Notes: a model not told the origin generated them from the letters alone. 64,000 bases of DNA from Rehmannia glutinosa (GCA_016081115.2 JABTTQ020003419.1:1-64000); one strand, 5' to 3'. Counted from the first letter of the stretch, positions 33,701 through 43,920 are shown. A program made the numbers and translations.

Positions 33701-35787
33701 ATTAAATTAGACCGACCAAAAAAAAAAGTCAAATTAAATTAGGTGCGTAATCCCAGACAGCACAGAAAGAAAAAAGATTTTAGTAATATTCCTATCTGAA
33801 TTTTAAACAGAATCAAAGTCATTGAAAACAACAGAATTAAATGAATATTTTGAAAGAAATGTACTATATTTCTATTAGAAAATAGTATTAATAATTTGTA
33901 GAATTTCATATTATTATTTTAAATATCTATGACAAATTAGTAAAATGTACTATAGTAATCAATCACATAGAAAATGTTCTGTAAAATTAGTTTAACTTTC
34001 TAACAAACTACGTTTGAACAAAATTAATCTATTAGCTTTACACCGTATTATAGAGTCTAACCTTTTTTTTTTGTTGCATTTTATTTTATTAATGCACATC
34101 ACATCACATATTCATTTATCATAAATATATACATTACGTGTATTTGATAAAATAAAATACAAATATATAATTATATTTCACAAAGATAAAACCAATCACA
34201 TAATATGTAAATTCCCTTGCAATGCCAGTGGATTAGGTTGGGTCTGACCCAAAATATTAGATAAAGGGATAACTACAAAAACCACCCTTGAGCTTTAGGG
34301 GAATTAAAAAAGAATCCAAATAAATTTTAAAATTACGAAAATTCCTTGAAGCTTGATTCTATCTTAAAATTTAACTCAAATGTTATCTCACATCAATTGT
34401 CTTACAATTACACTATCAATTTTTCTCAATAGCCCCGACTTTTCCACTAACTATTTGTCATATTTGGAAAATTTGACGGATGTAATTGTAAATTATAAGA
34501 CAAAAAGTTATGTCTATTTGTAATATTTTAAAAGTTGAGGGATATAGTCGTAAAATATTTTGTGAAGTCAAAAAACTCCGTCAATTCAACTAACAGTGAG
34601 TTACATGCCAACCTCAACTCAAGGCAGTTTTGTGATTTTGAAACTTATCTGGGTTTTATTGTAATTAGGGCTAATAACCGAATCAAACTATTCGATACTC
34701 GATTCCAGATTGATCGTTAAAAACTTGTTTGAACTCAGTTCGTTAACATAACGAACCAAGCTTGAATATATTTTTTCATTCGATAAGATGTAAATCACGC
34801 TCGAGCTCGGCTCGATCAGTAAAAAAGTCATAAAATATGTCGAAAAATATCAAGTTACTCGAGTTCGATTCGTGTTCGGTTCGACTAAAGCTCGTTCTAG
34901 CTCGATTCAATTAATAATCAAACACAATTTTTCAAGCTCGACTAAATTTCTAACAAGGTTGAACAGTACTATATTCGACTTGACTCGACTCGTTTATACT
35001 CCTAATTGCAATTACCCCAAACTTCAGGGGTTGTTTTTGTAATTATCCCGTAAATAATAAAGGGAAGATGAGTTGACGTGATGAGATTGGACTTACTATT
35101 GCGCACATTTCTGCACTCGATCACAGTACTATTCACGCTTCTGAACCCGCACTGCCCACCACGGCTCTCGCACCGCCGGCACGACGGCGAGCCCCACGCC
35201 AGCCGTATATCCCCGCTGAGATCCGACGTCAAAACCGGCTGAAAAAACGACCACTGAACCGGCACCGCCACCGTCGCCACCAAACTACACCTCGACGCCA
35301 GGAATCTGACCGCCCTTTCCGAAGAAGAAGCGAATACGGTAAAATTCTCCCCGCTCAAACAAGCTATGGGGTCGAATCGATATTTTCTGTAATCAAAAGT
35401 ACAGTTAAAAAGGGTGAAATCCTGGAAAAAGAACCCATCGAATGGGGAACCGGAGAGGTTTAAATTGAGGAGGCGTTTGGGGAGGCAGTTGTCCGGGTCG
35501 TTGAGCCATATGTTTTGGGCGGCGTAGTCTATGGATTGGACTGCGAATTCGCCGGAGTTGGGGAGGTCGATAAGTGTTTGATTAAATGCGTCACAGAAAA
35601 GGTCGAAGCCTGGGTAGCCGCAGGAGTTTGGTTGGTGGTCTTGGAGGCGGAAGGGGAATCGGATTATGGGTTCGGTGCGACGGCAGAAGGAATTTGAACA
35701 GATTTCTGAGGATGAAATTGGTTTGAAGAGATGATTTATGAAGAAGATGATGAAGAGAAGAAAGGGGATTGGTTTGTTGGTGTCCAT
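30722..35787 (-). CDS. ATL20-22-type transmembrane RING-H2 E3 ubiquitin ligase
   Basis: ATL proteins are membrane RING-H2 ubiquitin ligases; the ATL20-22 subgroup has a secreted GUB_WAK-type domain. Exon 1 (35097-35787) and exon 2 (30722-31152) join in phase 1 (CAATA/GTAAGT donor, CATCCAG acceptor), giving 373 residues, a size I recall for the subgroup. Exon 1: signal peptide (about 1-27), EPIIRFPFRLQDHQP, SCGYPGFDLFC, FTLFNC, then CRRCESRGGQC. Exon 2: membrane segment (about IIVGAGLPALLCLVGFFCLI), basic stop-transfer, then RING-H2: CSIC, then CQHCFHAEC, then CPVC, with the conserved Trp of DEWL. All eight metal ligands are present. The ectodomain is the same subtype as kinase genes B and D next door. 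The 3.9-kb intron holds several repeats. The apparent read-through tail past 35097 is intronic. Confidence 0.9.
31222..31475. repeat. ATTACAAAA hairpin repeat, copy 21
   Basis: Starts GGGATAATTATAAAAACAA; ends GGTTTTGTAATTATCC. ATL intron, 70 bases from the acceptor. Confidence 0.65.
31514..31785. repeat. ATTACAAAA hairpin repeat, copy 22
   Basis: Starts GGGATAATTACAAAAACC; ends GGGGTTGTAATTATCCC. ATL intron, tandem neighbour of copy 21. Confidence 0.7.
31786..32910. other. AT-rich ATL intron sequence
   Basis: No coding frame or bounded repeat is visible; poly-T and poly-A tracts are frequent. Confidence 0.4.
32911..33447 (-). repeat. Degenerate AGTATTAGTAG tandem element, copy 2 (opposite to copy 1)
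   Basis: The interior is an array of AAAAGTATTAGTAGT-like units, the reverse complement of the array at 5580-6050. The left end AACTCCTGTCAGACG and the word TTCGTTAGACGGG match the right end of copy 1 in reverse complement. Flanked by TTATTATTA-like sequence on both sides. ATL intron. Confidence 0.55.
33448..34265. other. AT-rich ATL intron sequence
   Basis: No gene. A phrase AAAAAGTCAAATTAAATTAG recurs at about 33690 and 33723, a small tandem duplication. Confidence 0.4.
34266..35049. repeat. ATTACAAAA hairpin repeat, copy 23, split by a hAT-like element
   Basis: Starts GGGATAACTACAAAAACCAC; resumes after the insertion and ends GTTTTTGTAATTATCCC. ATL intron, 47 bases from the exon 1 donor. 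Confidence 0.6.
34666..35004. mobile_element. hAT-like TCGAGCTCG element nested in copy 23
   Basis: Ends TAGGGCTAATAA and CGTTTATACTCCTA; flanks ATTGTAAT (34658-34665) and ATTGCAAT (35005-35012) differ at one base, fitting an 8-bp target duplication. The interior is full of CTCGAGCTCGG-like words. Confidence 0.6.
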
Positions 35788-36262
35788 TAATGGAGTTGGT
35801 GGGGTGAAAAAAGTGTTTTAGGCATGGAAAAATGAAGTGTGATAAACAAGTAAAGGGAGTTGAAGAAATTTGAGTTTAAGCCATTTAAAAAGATGGAGTT
35901 TTTTGGATTGTTTATTGAATTTGGAAAAAATGGGAAGTCAACTCGTGGAGCCATAGGTGTTATGAAGTGTGAGATTATTTTTATGTTGTTAAACTTTGAT
36001 TTTTTCAATGTAGAAGATGGAAGTTAAAAATACACCATTATGTAGTCTCATCTTATGGAAATAGTCATAGATGTTGTAAACACTGTTATAAAAATCTCCG
36101 TTTACCCCTTCAGAACATAGTTCAACTGATGCAAAGGACTTGGGTAATTTGATGTCGTTTCGTCGGCACATGCAGTGTGCAGGTCCGAATCCACCTGATA
36201 ACAAGTTAAAGGGGGATTTCTTATGTGGTGACTCAGTTTAAAGCAGCTCAGGACCATATTCG
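35788..36262. promoter_or_regulatory. Upstream region of the ATL gene
   Basis: Unique-looking sequence upstream of the ATL start codon. It is AT-rich near the gene. I see no element I can name with confidence. Confidence 0.3.
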
Positions 36263-36438
36263 TTGAGGTATATCACACGATTCACCCCCTCCACGAAATT
36301 CTAGGAGCGGGACGGTGGAGACCTTAAGGGATGAGATTCATCCTTTTTCATTGAGGCATATCACACGATTCACCTACTCCACGAAATTCTAGAGGCAAGA
36401 CAGTATGGACCTTAAGGGATAAAATTCATCCTTTTTTT
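36263..36438. repeat. 88-bp tandem duplication
   Basis: Two adjacent copies start at 36263 and 36351. Both contain ATATCACACGATTCACC, CCACGAAATTCTAG and CCTTAAGGGAT, then ATTCATCCTTTTT, with a few substitutions. No coding potential is evident. Confidence 0.7.
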
Positions 36439-36530
36439 AACTAATGCTCGTCCAAGCCCCGCCTGGGCGCTTAGCACCAATTCGCCGCATATTGTCTCGC
36501 GCTGCTTTTTAGAACACTAGTTTTAAATAA
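36439..36530. repeat. Remnant of a TTTTTAGAACA-ended repeat
   Basis: Contains CGCCTGGGCGCTTAGC and ends GCTGCTTTTTAGAACAC, the same vocabulary as 62230-62353. Probably a truncated copy of that inverted-repeat family. Confidence 0.4.
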
Positions 36531-36977
36531 TACACTTCAATATGGAGGTTTTATAAAATAATGTACAACTTTTCTAGATTGTTAAAAGCCAAAAGGCAAA
36601 AGAGGAAATAAGAGGAAATAAGATATGCAGAACCGTGCCATACTTGCAACATTCTAACTTTATTGTTTTATTATTGTTTGAAATGTCCTAAAAATCGTTC
36701 AACCCCAACAAAATAATAAAGTTTTTTACAATGTTCAACTCTCATTTTCAAACTCCTAATTTCCAAGTATGTTCTTCATTTTCTTTACGGCTCTTGGGGT
36801 GGGGGAAAATTTTTTAGCAGTAAATTCAATTACATTAAACATAAAACGATGATAAGATCACACTACATAAACAAAAAAACCTAATCAACAACATTTTCCC
36901 CAATTTATTCTAATTTTTCAACTACCAAACAGAAAATGAGGGGGGAAAAGAAAATATAATTCTCAAAATCACCCAAC

Positions 36978-37295
36978 TCAGAAATCATAGCACCGACCGT
37001 TCTTCTCCCAATCGCCGTACCGAGTTGGCTCCGGCCCACGGGGACCACCGATTTCACCCGTCTGCTTATTCACAGAGTCATCGTCATCGTCTTCATCTTC
37101 GGGAGCTCGTTTCTCCTCGTCCTCGATCTTGTTATCGATTTTCCCGTTTTCTTCGGAAATCGGCGAATCCTTTGTTTCCGGTTGTTGATTTTGCAGGAGC
37201 TGAGCCGTCGTGCAAATTAGGCGGCGACTCGCCGAGCTGGAGATCTCGGATCTCACGATCGGTGACGACAATTTACGGTACAAATTGCTCGCCAT
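36978..37295 (-). CDS. SDHAF4: Succinate dehydrogenase assembly factor 4, mitochondrial
   Basis: SDHAF4 acts in the mitochondrial matrix, where it binds the flavinated SDHA (SDH1) subunit and promotes assembly of respiratory complex II. The single-exon frame gives 105 residues. The N-terminus is rich in Arg, Ser and Leu with few acidic residues (MASNLYRKLSS...), as expected for a targeting presequence. The middle is acidic and variable (a run EDEDDDDD at about 70). The C-terminus GGPRGPEPTRYGDWE...GRCYDF is the conserved signature of the family. The frame is intact, its length suits the family, and it is the cleanest housekeeping gene in the window. It stands alone between the ATL gene and the CCT gene, with no sign of linked function. 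Confidence 0.95.
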   Translation of the reverse strand: MASNLYRKLSSPIVRSEISSSASRRLICTTAQLLQNQQPETKDSPISEENGKIDNKIEDEEKRAPEDEDDDDDSVNKQTGEIGGPRGPEPTRYGDWEKNGRCYDF

Positions 37296-37713
37296 TTTTT
37301 CGTTATTCTCCTGGAATTTTTCTTCTTCTGACGATGATGAGACCGCGAGAATGAAGAATGAAAGGGAAAATGCGCGTGAGATTTGAGTATACCGAACGGC
37401 GGCTCCCGCAAGCTTATGCGGTGAAAGAAAGAACGACGTGTTCGGAAATGAAAGCTACGGGAATTGGGCCAAGTAAATTGGTCACAACTGGGCTGGGCCT
37501 AATATATTATTATCAAGAAAAAATGGACCAAATCTCTGTTGCGATCTGCAATTTTCTGTATAATTTTATATATTAATTAATTTGTAAAGAACTGATTTCT
37601 GTAAATAGTAATATATTTTTTTCATTAGTTTTGAAAACATGCACATTTTTTAATAATCTTTTAAGTGTTAAAAAGACACCCATTCTAAATAGGAGAGAAT
37701 AACAGATTTAAAC

Positions 37714-38075
37714 CAGAGAGCTTAGCGCACCTGTCCACTACAAAAGACTTATGTCTCTATAAGTCCTTTGTGGGGTGGAGGTTGTGGATTCAAAAACACA
37801 CACCATCAAAATGCCCCTGGACATATGCGAGCTGGTGAATGATTGATGTATACTAAATAACATCTATGTGGGTTCGATTCGGTGAGAGATCAACTATGAT
37901 TAGAATTGAGGGGATCGAGCATACTTGTTCACATTATCTGGGAGGATCTGATTGTACGTCAGCAAATCTCACCAGGACACTAGTCAATTCGTGTACATCT
38001 CACGGTTTACCTTAGTTGCAGCAATGAGGAGCATAATCGGGCGTAAGCTGGAAGCTGAATTATCAGGAAAAAAAA
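37714..38075 (+). mobile_element. tRNA-derived SINE-like element, copy 1
   Basis: The head has a pol III-like A box region (GCTTAGCGCACCTGTCC) and a B-box-like GTGGATTCAAAAAC. The body GTGGGTTCGATTCGGTGAG, GGGAGGATCTGATTG and GTACGTCAGCAAATC matches copy 2 at 44291-45425. It ends in an A run. Flanks ACAGATTTAAACC and ATAGATTTTTTACC are plausible target duplications. Confidence 0.6.
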
Positions 38076-38239
38076 TAGATTTTTTACCGATCAAAAAAAA
38101 AATAGATTTGACTAATTTAATTAAAGTAAATACTAGAAACCCAAGTGTATGGCTAGATTCCTAATCTCCCTCTCAATTCAGTGGTTCAGATCTTGACTCG
38201 TGGCCATAGTAGGAACACTTTTCGAGGTTTTCATCTCTA

Positions 38240-38452
38240 TTAAAAGGACTTCATAAAAAAATATTGTTGCAATTGCAACCTGAGGTCCCATGTTCGATTT
38301 CTAACTTGTGGAGTGTTGGGATTGCATTTGCCCCTCCTCCTCCATAGATGAGGACCATCCCTCAGATGACAGATGTCTCATAATCCAAAGGAAGTATGGA
38401 GTTTATGTCCCTGACTGGTGTGAGAATACTTTTGGGTCGGAAAAAAAAATTA
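38240..38452 (+). mobile_element. Possible SINE-like element, different family
   Basis: CAACCTGAGGTCCCATGTTC gives a B-box-like GTTCGATTTC, followed by about 170 bases and a GGAAAAAAAAA tail. Ends were not confirmed by target duplications. Confidence 0.35.
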
Positions 38453-38803
38453 TGACACTCATAGTTAAATACAATAACTTTTTTGTTCTTTTAAAATTTC
38501 GGAATAACGTGTGCTGGGAGGAGAAGGGTGATGGACCTAATGGTGATGATAATCGAACCCAAACATCTAATATTTCACTTGAGTTTTAACTACTCTGACC
38601 ATTATCCGATTGCACGATCGCAAAAAAACAGTAACTTCTAAAAATTAAGGTTTATTATGAATGTAATATTGTGGCACGAATAAACAAAATTTTCAAGATA
38701 TACCCAACTAATATCAAAATGTTACATATCAAATGCAAATACAGATAAAGTTTTCAACCAAAGCCCAACATGGGGTGACTTAATGGTGTAGGGTGGATTC
38801 TCG

Positions 38804-39010
38804 CGGATGAGATCTTCTATTCCAAGATGATGTTTCATCTCCTATTCCATCACACGGATGATTGCCAAGTGTATATAAATTACCATATTAAATTGCATAA
38901 ATCAAGTCTAAATTGTGGGGTTTTAATATGGTAACTTTTATACACGTGGCAATCATCTATGCGATGGAATAGGAGATGAAAGACAATCCTGGAATAGAAA
39001 ATCCCATCCG
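38804..39010. mobile_element. Mutator-type MITE, copy 1, with 9-bp target duplication
   Basis: 207 bp. Ends CGGATGAGATCTTCTATTCC and GGAATAGAAAATCCCATCCG; perfect 9-bp flanking repeat GGATTCTCG (38795-38803 and 39011-39019). Almost the whole element is an inverted repeat. No protein is encoded. Copy 2 is at 46586-46798. Confidence 0.8.
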
Positions 39011-39408
39011 GGATTCTCGAGGGCCAAATGTCTCAAGATCAAACCGCCACTTCTGCTTTGTGTCACAACCCGACCCACGAACCTCCACCGCACACGCGAA
39101 TTGCAACACTCTCATGGCCAATTATCATTGTTGAAGTTGGAACATCAAAAGGAACTTGAGTGACAAAAAGATTTATCAAATAGACACATTATCTTATTAG
39201 GTTTATTTATAAAACAAACACTATATACAAAGCAGCTTTCAGCTTATTGAGTAAAATCCTGCATTACCTTCAACAAGCACAACACCAACTAACATTACAA
39301 TGGGAATCACTTTTTCTAACCTTCTTAACTCTAAGAACTATAGAGTCCAACGTTTTACTCTTGGTCATTACATACACATTCATTCCTTGCTTCTTGGAAC
39401 ATTCTATT

Positions 39409-42400
39409 TTATTCAGTCCTCGCGAATCTTCCTCGGATTCTTGGTTGGCTGTCGGCCAACGCCTTCCTGCAAGCATACTGGAACGAAACGCAAAATTAGT
39501 CTAGTTTGAGTGTCTCATTTCCATATGCAGTTTGTTTAGGGGTAAGGCTGAAAAACTAGCCAAACTACTCGATACTCGAATGGATATCGATCCGTTACAC
39601 ATTTCCATTCGATAAAATGTAAAGCTTAGCTTGATCTCGACCCGATTAGTAGAAAAGTAAGGAAATATGTGTAAAAATATCAGGCTACTCGAGCTCAATT
39701 CTTGTTTGACTCGACTAAAGCTTGTTCAAACTCGACTCGATTAATAATCAAACCAAATTCAAATGTGGGTTTTGAAGTTCGATAAAAATTGAAACAAGTT
39801 TGAACAGTTATATGGACGGTTCTACTCGATTCGTTTACACCCCCTATAAGGATTCAAACCCACCCCAAACCCGTTGGCCCGTTAGACCTACTAGATCCAT
39901 TTTAAAACTAAAAACGTACTTAAAATAGTAGAAATATATATAATAATAAAAACATTTTAAATCATAAAAGGATAAACAGGTTAGGTCTAGGTCGTATCGG
40001 GTCTAGAAATGGAAACTCATACCATACCCAAAAGGATCAAAACCATCTACGCTATTAAAACCCGCCCCAAATTGGTCGGGTCCAGATCACACTCGGGCCC
40101 ATTGTCATTCTAAGTTTCAGATCAACCTGAAGTAGCATCAACTTAGAGCTATTGGTAGAATTTGTAATCAATTCGAATGGGAATTTGACATAAAAATTCA
40201 AAACTCACCTTGATCTTTCTGCCAAAATTTCTCTTCGACTTCTTACTCCAGTATCTGGAGAGCTTTTCCCTGCGATCTTCAGACATGCAGCTGCTGATCG
40301 TTTTAGGTTGCCCCATTGAGGATTGTACGAAACTTATATCACCAACAGTAAGAGTCTGTCATAAAAACTCAGTATCAATGACTCTACGTTATCGTGCTGA
40401 AGATTCCAGAAACATCTACTTATTTCTCAGTTTGAAGACCTTGTAAACGATGAATGCATATGTCCCGGTCAGGACACAGGTTAAATCAGAGTTATCGTTC
40501 GTCGGAAGTCAATACATATTTGTTTCAATCTACATGTCAAGAAGTACACCAACATATATATTTTTGGGATAATTACAAAATCACCCATGAGGTTTCGGAT
40601 AATTACAAAAAACCCATAGAAGTTTCAAATTACAAGAAAAACCCTAATGTAAGGAGGCAACTGTAATATCTTTACAAATGTAAAGGGTGTGCTTGAAATG
40701 CTTTTGCTAATGAAGGGGGCAAACTGTAATACAGAATTAAATCTCAAGGGGATTTTTGTAATTCTCAAAACTTTATGGGTTTTTTTGTTATTTTGTAATT
40801 ATCCCTATATTTATTTAAATATCCACGTTTTGGGGGCACATTTCTCCAGTTCTATACTATCCATTAATGTTAGAGACAATTACATATACTATCCTTGGCC
40901 CTTGCAGTTTAGTCTTATCACAAAAATCCCCAATTATCTTTGAAAAACACAAATATGCCCTTCACATATGTTTCTATTTTACAAGTTGTATCTATTGAGG
41001 GGGTATTTGTAAAACAATCACAAACCTCAAGGGGGCAATAGTAATTTTAAGATAAGTTGATGTTTTTTTATTAGGCTAAACCTCATATAGCTTCTGTAAT
41101 CATCCCTTAATGTTAATGCAAGATTTTAACTTAGATTATTCACATGTTGTTGTAGCATACATGAAATATACATGTATTTAAAACCGCAATATGAGTAGGA
41201 GTGACAAATCGTGTACTCGTGTCGTGTTTCTTGTCGACGCGATAAGGAAACGACACGATAAGGTCACACACGAACATGACAAGATAAGGTCAAACACGAA
41301 CACGACACGATAAGGTCAAACACGAACATGACAAGATAAGGCCAAACACGAACACGACAAGATAAGGCCAAACACGAACATGACAAGATAAGGTCAAACA
41401 CGAACACGACACGATAAGGTCAAACACGAACATGACAAGATAAGGCCAAACACGAACACGACATGATAAGGTCAAACACAAACATGAACACGAAAATTTT
41501 CGTGTCGACACAACACGACAAGATAAGTCAAAAACAAAAAGAAATTAATTTACACGTTAATATACGATAGCAAATTACACGACAATACACGATACAAACA
41601 CACAATATCAGGTTATCGTGTCACTAACATGTAAATGTGTCACTATCGTGTTCGTGTCCTTATCGTGTTTACATGGATACGACACGGAATTTTTGTGTCC
41701 TCATCGTGTCGACACGATAAGGCCACTAACCCGCTATTCTCGTATCGTTTTCGTGTCGTGTCAAGAATTGTCACCCCTAAGCATGAGGAAGCCATCAACT
41801 TTTTAAACTCTTTTTTTAAGTGTGTGTGGATTAGATAGAAGAATTGACCTTTATGTCTCCTTCACTTAACGCTCTTCGCATCCCGTAAACAGCTCCAAAG
41901 TCCAAAACTGGGAAATCGAGAATTTTTGGCCTCTGTGGAGCCTCATGCACACAATCCATCGACCTTAAACAACTCGAACTAATACTTTTCTGGAACGAAC
42001 CTCGGAGAGGTTTTCGTCCGTCTTTAGAGTCGGAGTTTTGATGTTGAGGACTTCAGAGAGTGGTGTTTCGTTCCCATCTTTTGCCAAAAGATCCTTCCTG
42101 CATTCGTAGAACACCTCGCTGAGGAGCTGTCCGCTCTCGATAGACGATTCAATATCAGAGATGGTCAATGATTGGGGCGAGATGGCATCTTCTCCGCAAG
42201 AAATCATCGAAATGGCGGCCACCATTGGATCAAGGCCAATAAATGGTTCTTCGATGACGGGTTGGGCGCCTTGAAGAGATCGCCTTCTTCTCCGAGGTTG
42301 TAATCGGATGTCTGAATAAGGCTGGTTGGTATGTCCTGTAAGAAATTCAGAAACAGAAAAAGTTTGCCGTGACACGATGAATCTTCTTTACTAATCTTTA

Positions 42401-43920
42401 CTGAAAAGGAATGGTTATTTTTTCACCAGTAATTACAGTTTTTCTTTTCAGAACCAATTAAGTATAACATGCATATAATCTAGGGATAGTTCAATTTAAT
42501 CGAAAACATAAAAAGAAATCAAAAACCTTAACTTGAACCGACTCATTTAATCGCCTTTTAGGACGAGTATGCACCTGGAGTTGGGACCAACCGGCATGTA
42601 GAAACGTACGAGTTACGGATACTTCAAATTTTTTGAATAACTACTTAGTTCATATCACATAATCCAAGTTATTGGCCACTAGATATTGATTGTATCCCCT
42701 TCTTTAGATTTCAAACAAAGCCATATCAAAACTAAAACCGAAAATTCCAAGTGTTCAATATATCTGCAGTTGCCAACTCCTTAGAAATCAAGCCAAAATT
42801 TTCAATCAGAAACATTTCACACTCAGATAGAGATTATGCACTAGCCTATGCAGCACTGATACGGGTATGATACAACACGAGTACGGAAATACGTCAAGTT
42901 TTGAAGTTTTAAGGATACGGATATGGGTATTATTATATTATTGAAAATATGGACGTACTAAGTACAACGAAAGAAATCAATGCTTCAAGCTTAAAAAACT
43001 AAAATTTTTTAAATACTCAAATCTGAAATGTGATAACTCACATAAACACACATAAAACATGATGTCTATGTTGTCATACACGTATAGATATGCATCCATG
43101 GAGTATCGGATAAAGTATCGTATTGGATACGTATCCGACACGGGTATGTCATCCTCACATAGTAGATGTCAACAATTTGCAACTGCCTTTTTTAACCCTA
43201 AAAGTGCCTAGAAGCTCAAACCCTTTACCACATGAAACAAAAAAAAGTGAGATTTAGATTAGCCCTTTTAAGATTAGCCAAAAAAGCTTCTCACATAAAC
43301 ATAAATTAAAACAAGAACCCTTTAAGAATGACAACCATTAAAGGGCAGTTTGGCTTTAACTTTCTCCCACTTTTTCCATTTGACATCAAAAGATCAAAAA
43401 AAAATTCACAAAAATAGGAATTATCAAAAATGGAAAAGATGGAAAATTAACTCATAGCCTATTTTTATGTCTTTTGCAATGGAAGTAGAAATGGATAAAG
43501 TGAGTGAATAACAAGGAACTAATAATGATTATGATATCATTTTCCAAAGTTTTTTTTTTTCTTCCATAAATAGAACTCAAAGTGCTTTCCATTTATGCCT
43601 ACTAAAAAAGATAAAAAAATCGAATCTTTAAAACAAAGAAATCAATTTTCCTTTTTCTTCTTCAAATAATTCAACTTAAAAATGAAACCCACAAATGTAA
43701 TAACCGACCTTCAAAACCCCAACTTGAAAAAAAAACGAAAATAAAAATAAAAATAGAAGACCCTAATTTTGAAATCAAAAAACAGAGATGCTGATCAAGA
43801 TAATAATAATAATAAAAAGAAAATATTATTTACCAATGAAGAAGCATTGGGCTTCTCTGAGCAGCAAAAATCATCAAACTGGTGGAAGTATGGGAACATT
43901 AGCCCTGTTTCTGCATACAT
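39409..43920 (-). CDS. CCT-motif regulator gene, four exons, two frameshifts
   Basis: CCT-motif proteins are nuclear regulators, many acting in light, flowering or metabolic control. Exons: 43834-43920 (MYAETGLMFPYF..., ends TTG/GTAAAT), 41849-42335, 40209-40355 and 39409-39477, all with GT-AG sites in phase 0. Exon 2 carries DYNLGEEGDLFKAP, IEEPFIGLDPM, AAISMISCGED, then LLSEVFYECRKDLLAKD and LDFGAVYGMRR. Exons 3-4 carry the CCT motif: SEDRREKLSRYWSKKSKRNF, GRKIK, then YACRKALADSQPRIRGRFA and a stop. Within the motif, W replaces the R I expect after SRY. Exon 2 breaks frame twice (about 42265 and 41992), each repairable by one base, giving about 263 residues. All splice sites and motifs survive, so recent loss or assembly error is likelier than old decay. 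It resembles the CMF/ASML2-like group, but the exact orthologue is uncertain. Confidence 0.82.
39537..39846. mobile_element. hAT-like TCGAGCTCG element in CCT intron 3
   Basis: Left TAGGGGTAAGGCTG, right CGTTTACACCCCCTA. Interior ACTCGAGCTCAATTC and CTCGACTAAAGC words. No clean flanking duplication. It lies 60 bases from the exon 4 acceptor. Confidence 0.5.
39847..40115. repeat. GGCCCG-type element remnant
   Basis: Words AAACCCGTTGGCCCGTTAG and CTCGGGCCCATTGTCATTC recall the right ends of hAT-like elements elsewhere in the window. The left end is missing or merged with the previous element. CCT intron 3. Confidence 0.35.
40566..40805. repeat. ATTACAAAA hairpin repeat, copy 24
   Basis: Starts GGGATAATTACAAAATCACC; ends ATTTTGTAATTATCC. 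CCT gene intron 2. Confidence 0.65.
40873..41106. repeat. ATTACAAAA hairpin repeat, copy 25
   Basis: A diverged copy: GAGACAATTACATATACTAT at the left, TAGCTTCTGTAATCATCCC at the right. CCT gene intron 2. Confidence 0.5.
41196..41779. mobile_element. hAT-like element carrying a 26-bp tandem array
   Basis: Ends TAGGAGTGACAAAT and ATTGTCACCCCTA; flanks AATATGAG and AGCATGAG match at 6 of 8 bases. Both arms hold GTGTCGTGTCG-like words; the left arm contains the array at 41255-41490. CCT gene intron 2, about 70 bases from exon 2. Confidence 0.6.
41255..41490. repeat. 26-bp tandem repeat, about 9 units
   Basis: The unit is AAGGTCAAACACGAAC followed by ATGACAAGAT, with alternating CATGACAAG and CACGACACG variants, so a 52-bp higher-order period is also visible. 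It creates a spurious periodic open frame on the minus strand. Confidence 0.8.
42336..43833. other. CCT gene intron 1
   Basis: About 1.5 kb of AT-rich sequence between exons 1 and 2. A stretch at about 42850-43160 has words such as GATACGGGTATG and GTATCGGATAAAG on both strands, possibly a weak palindromic repeat. No coding signal. Confidence 0.45.

Noticed and set aside
35002..35096. C-terminal extension of the ATL ectodomain frame
   Set aside because: Beyond the GTAAGT donor; the apparent TKTTPEV tail is a hairpin repeat in the intron.
41255..41490. CRISPR-like spaced repeat
   Set aside because: Units are contiguous with no unique spacers, and this is plant nuclear DNA.
41290..41511. Minus-strand frame with repeats such as CLTLSCHVRVWPYL
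   Set aside because: A pure by-product of the 26-bp tandem array inside a mobile element.
42336..42375. ATG at 42375 as the start of a 136-residue protein
   Set aside because: Intronic sequence before the exon 2 acceptor of the CCT gene; its N-terminal residues are also in the wrong frame relative to exon 1.
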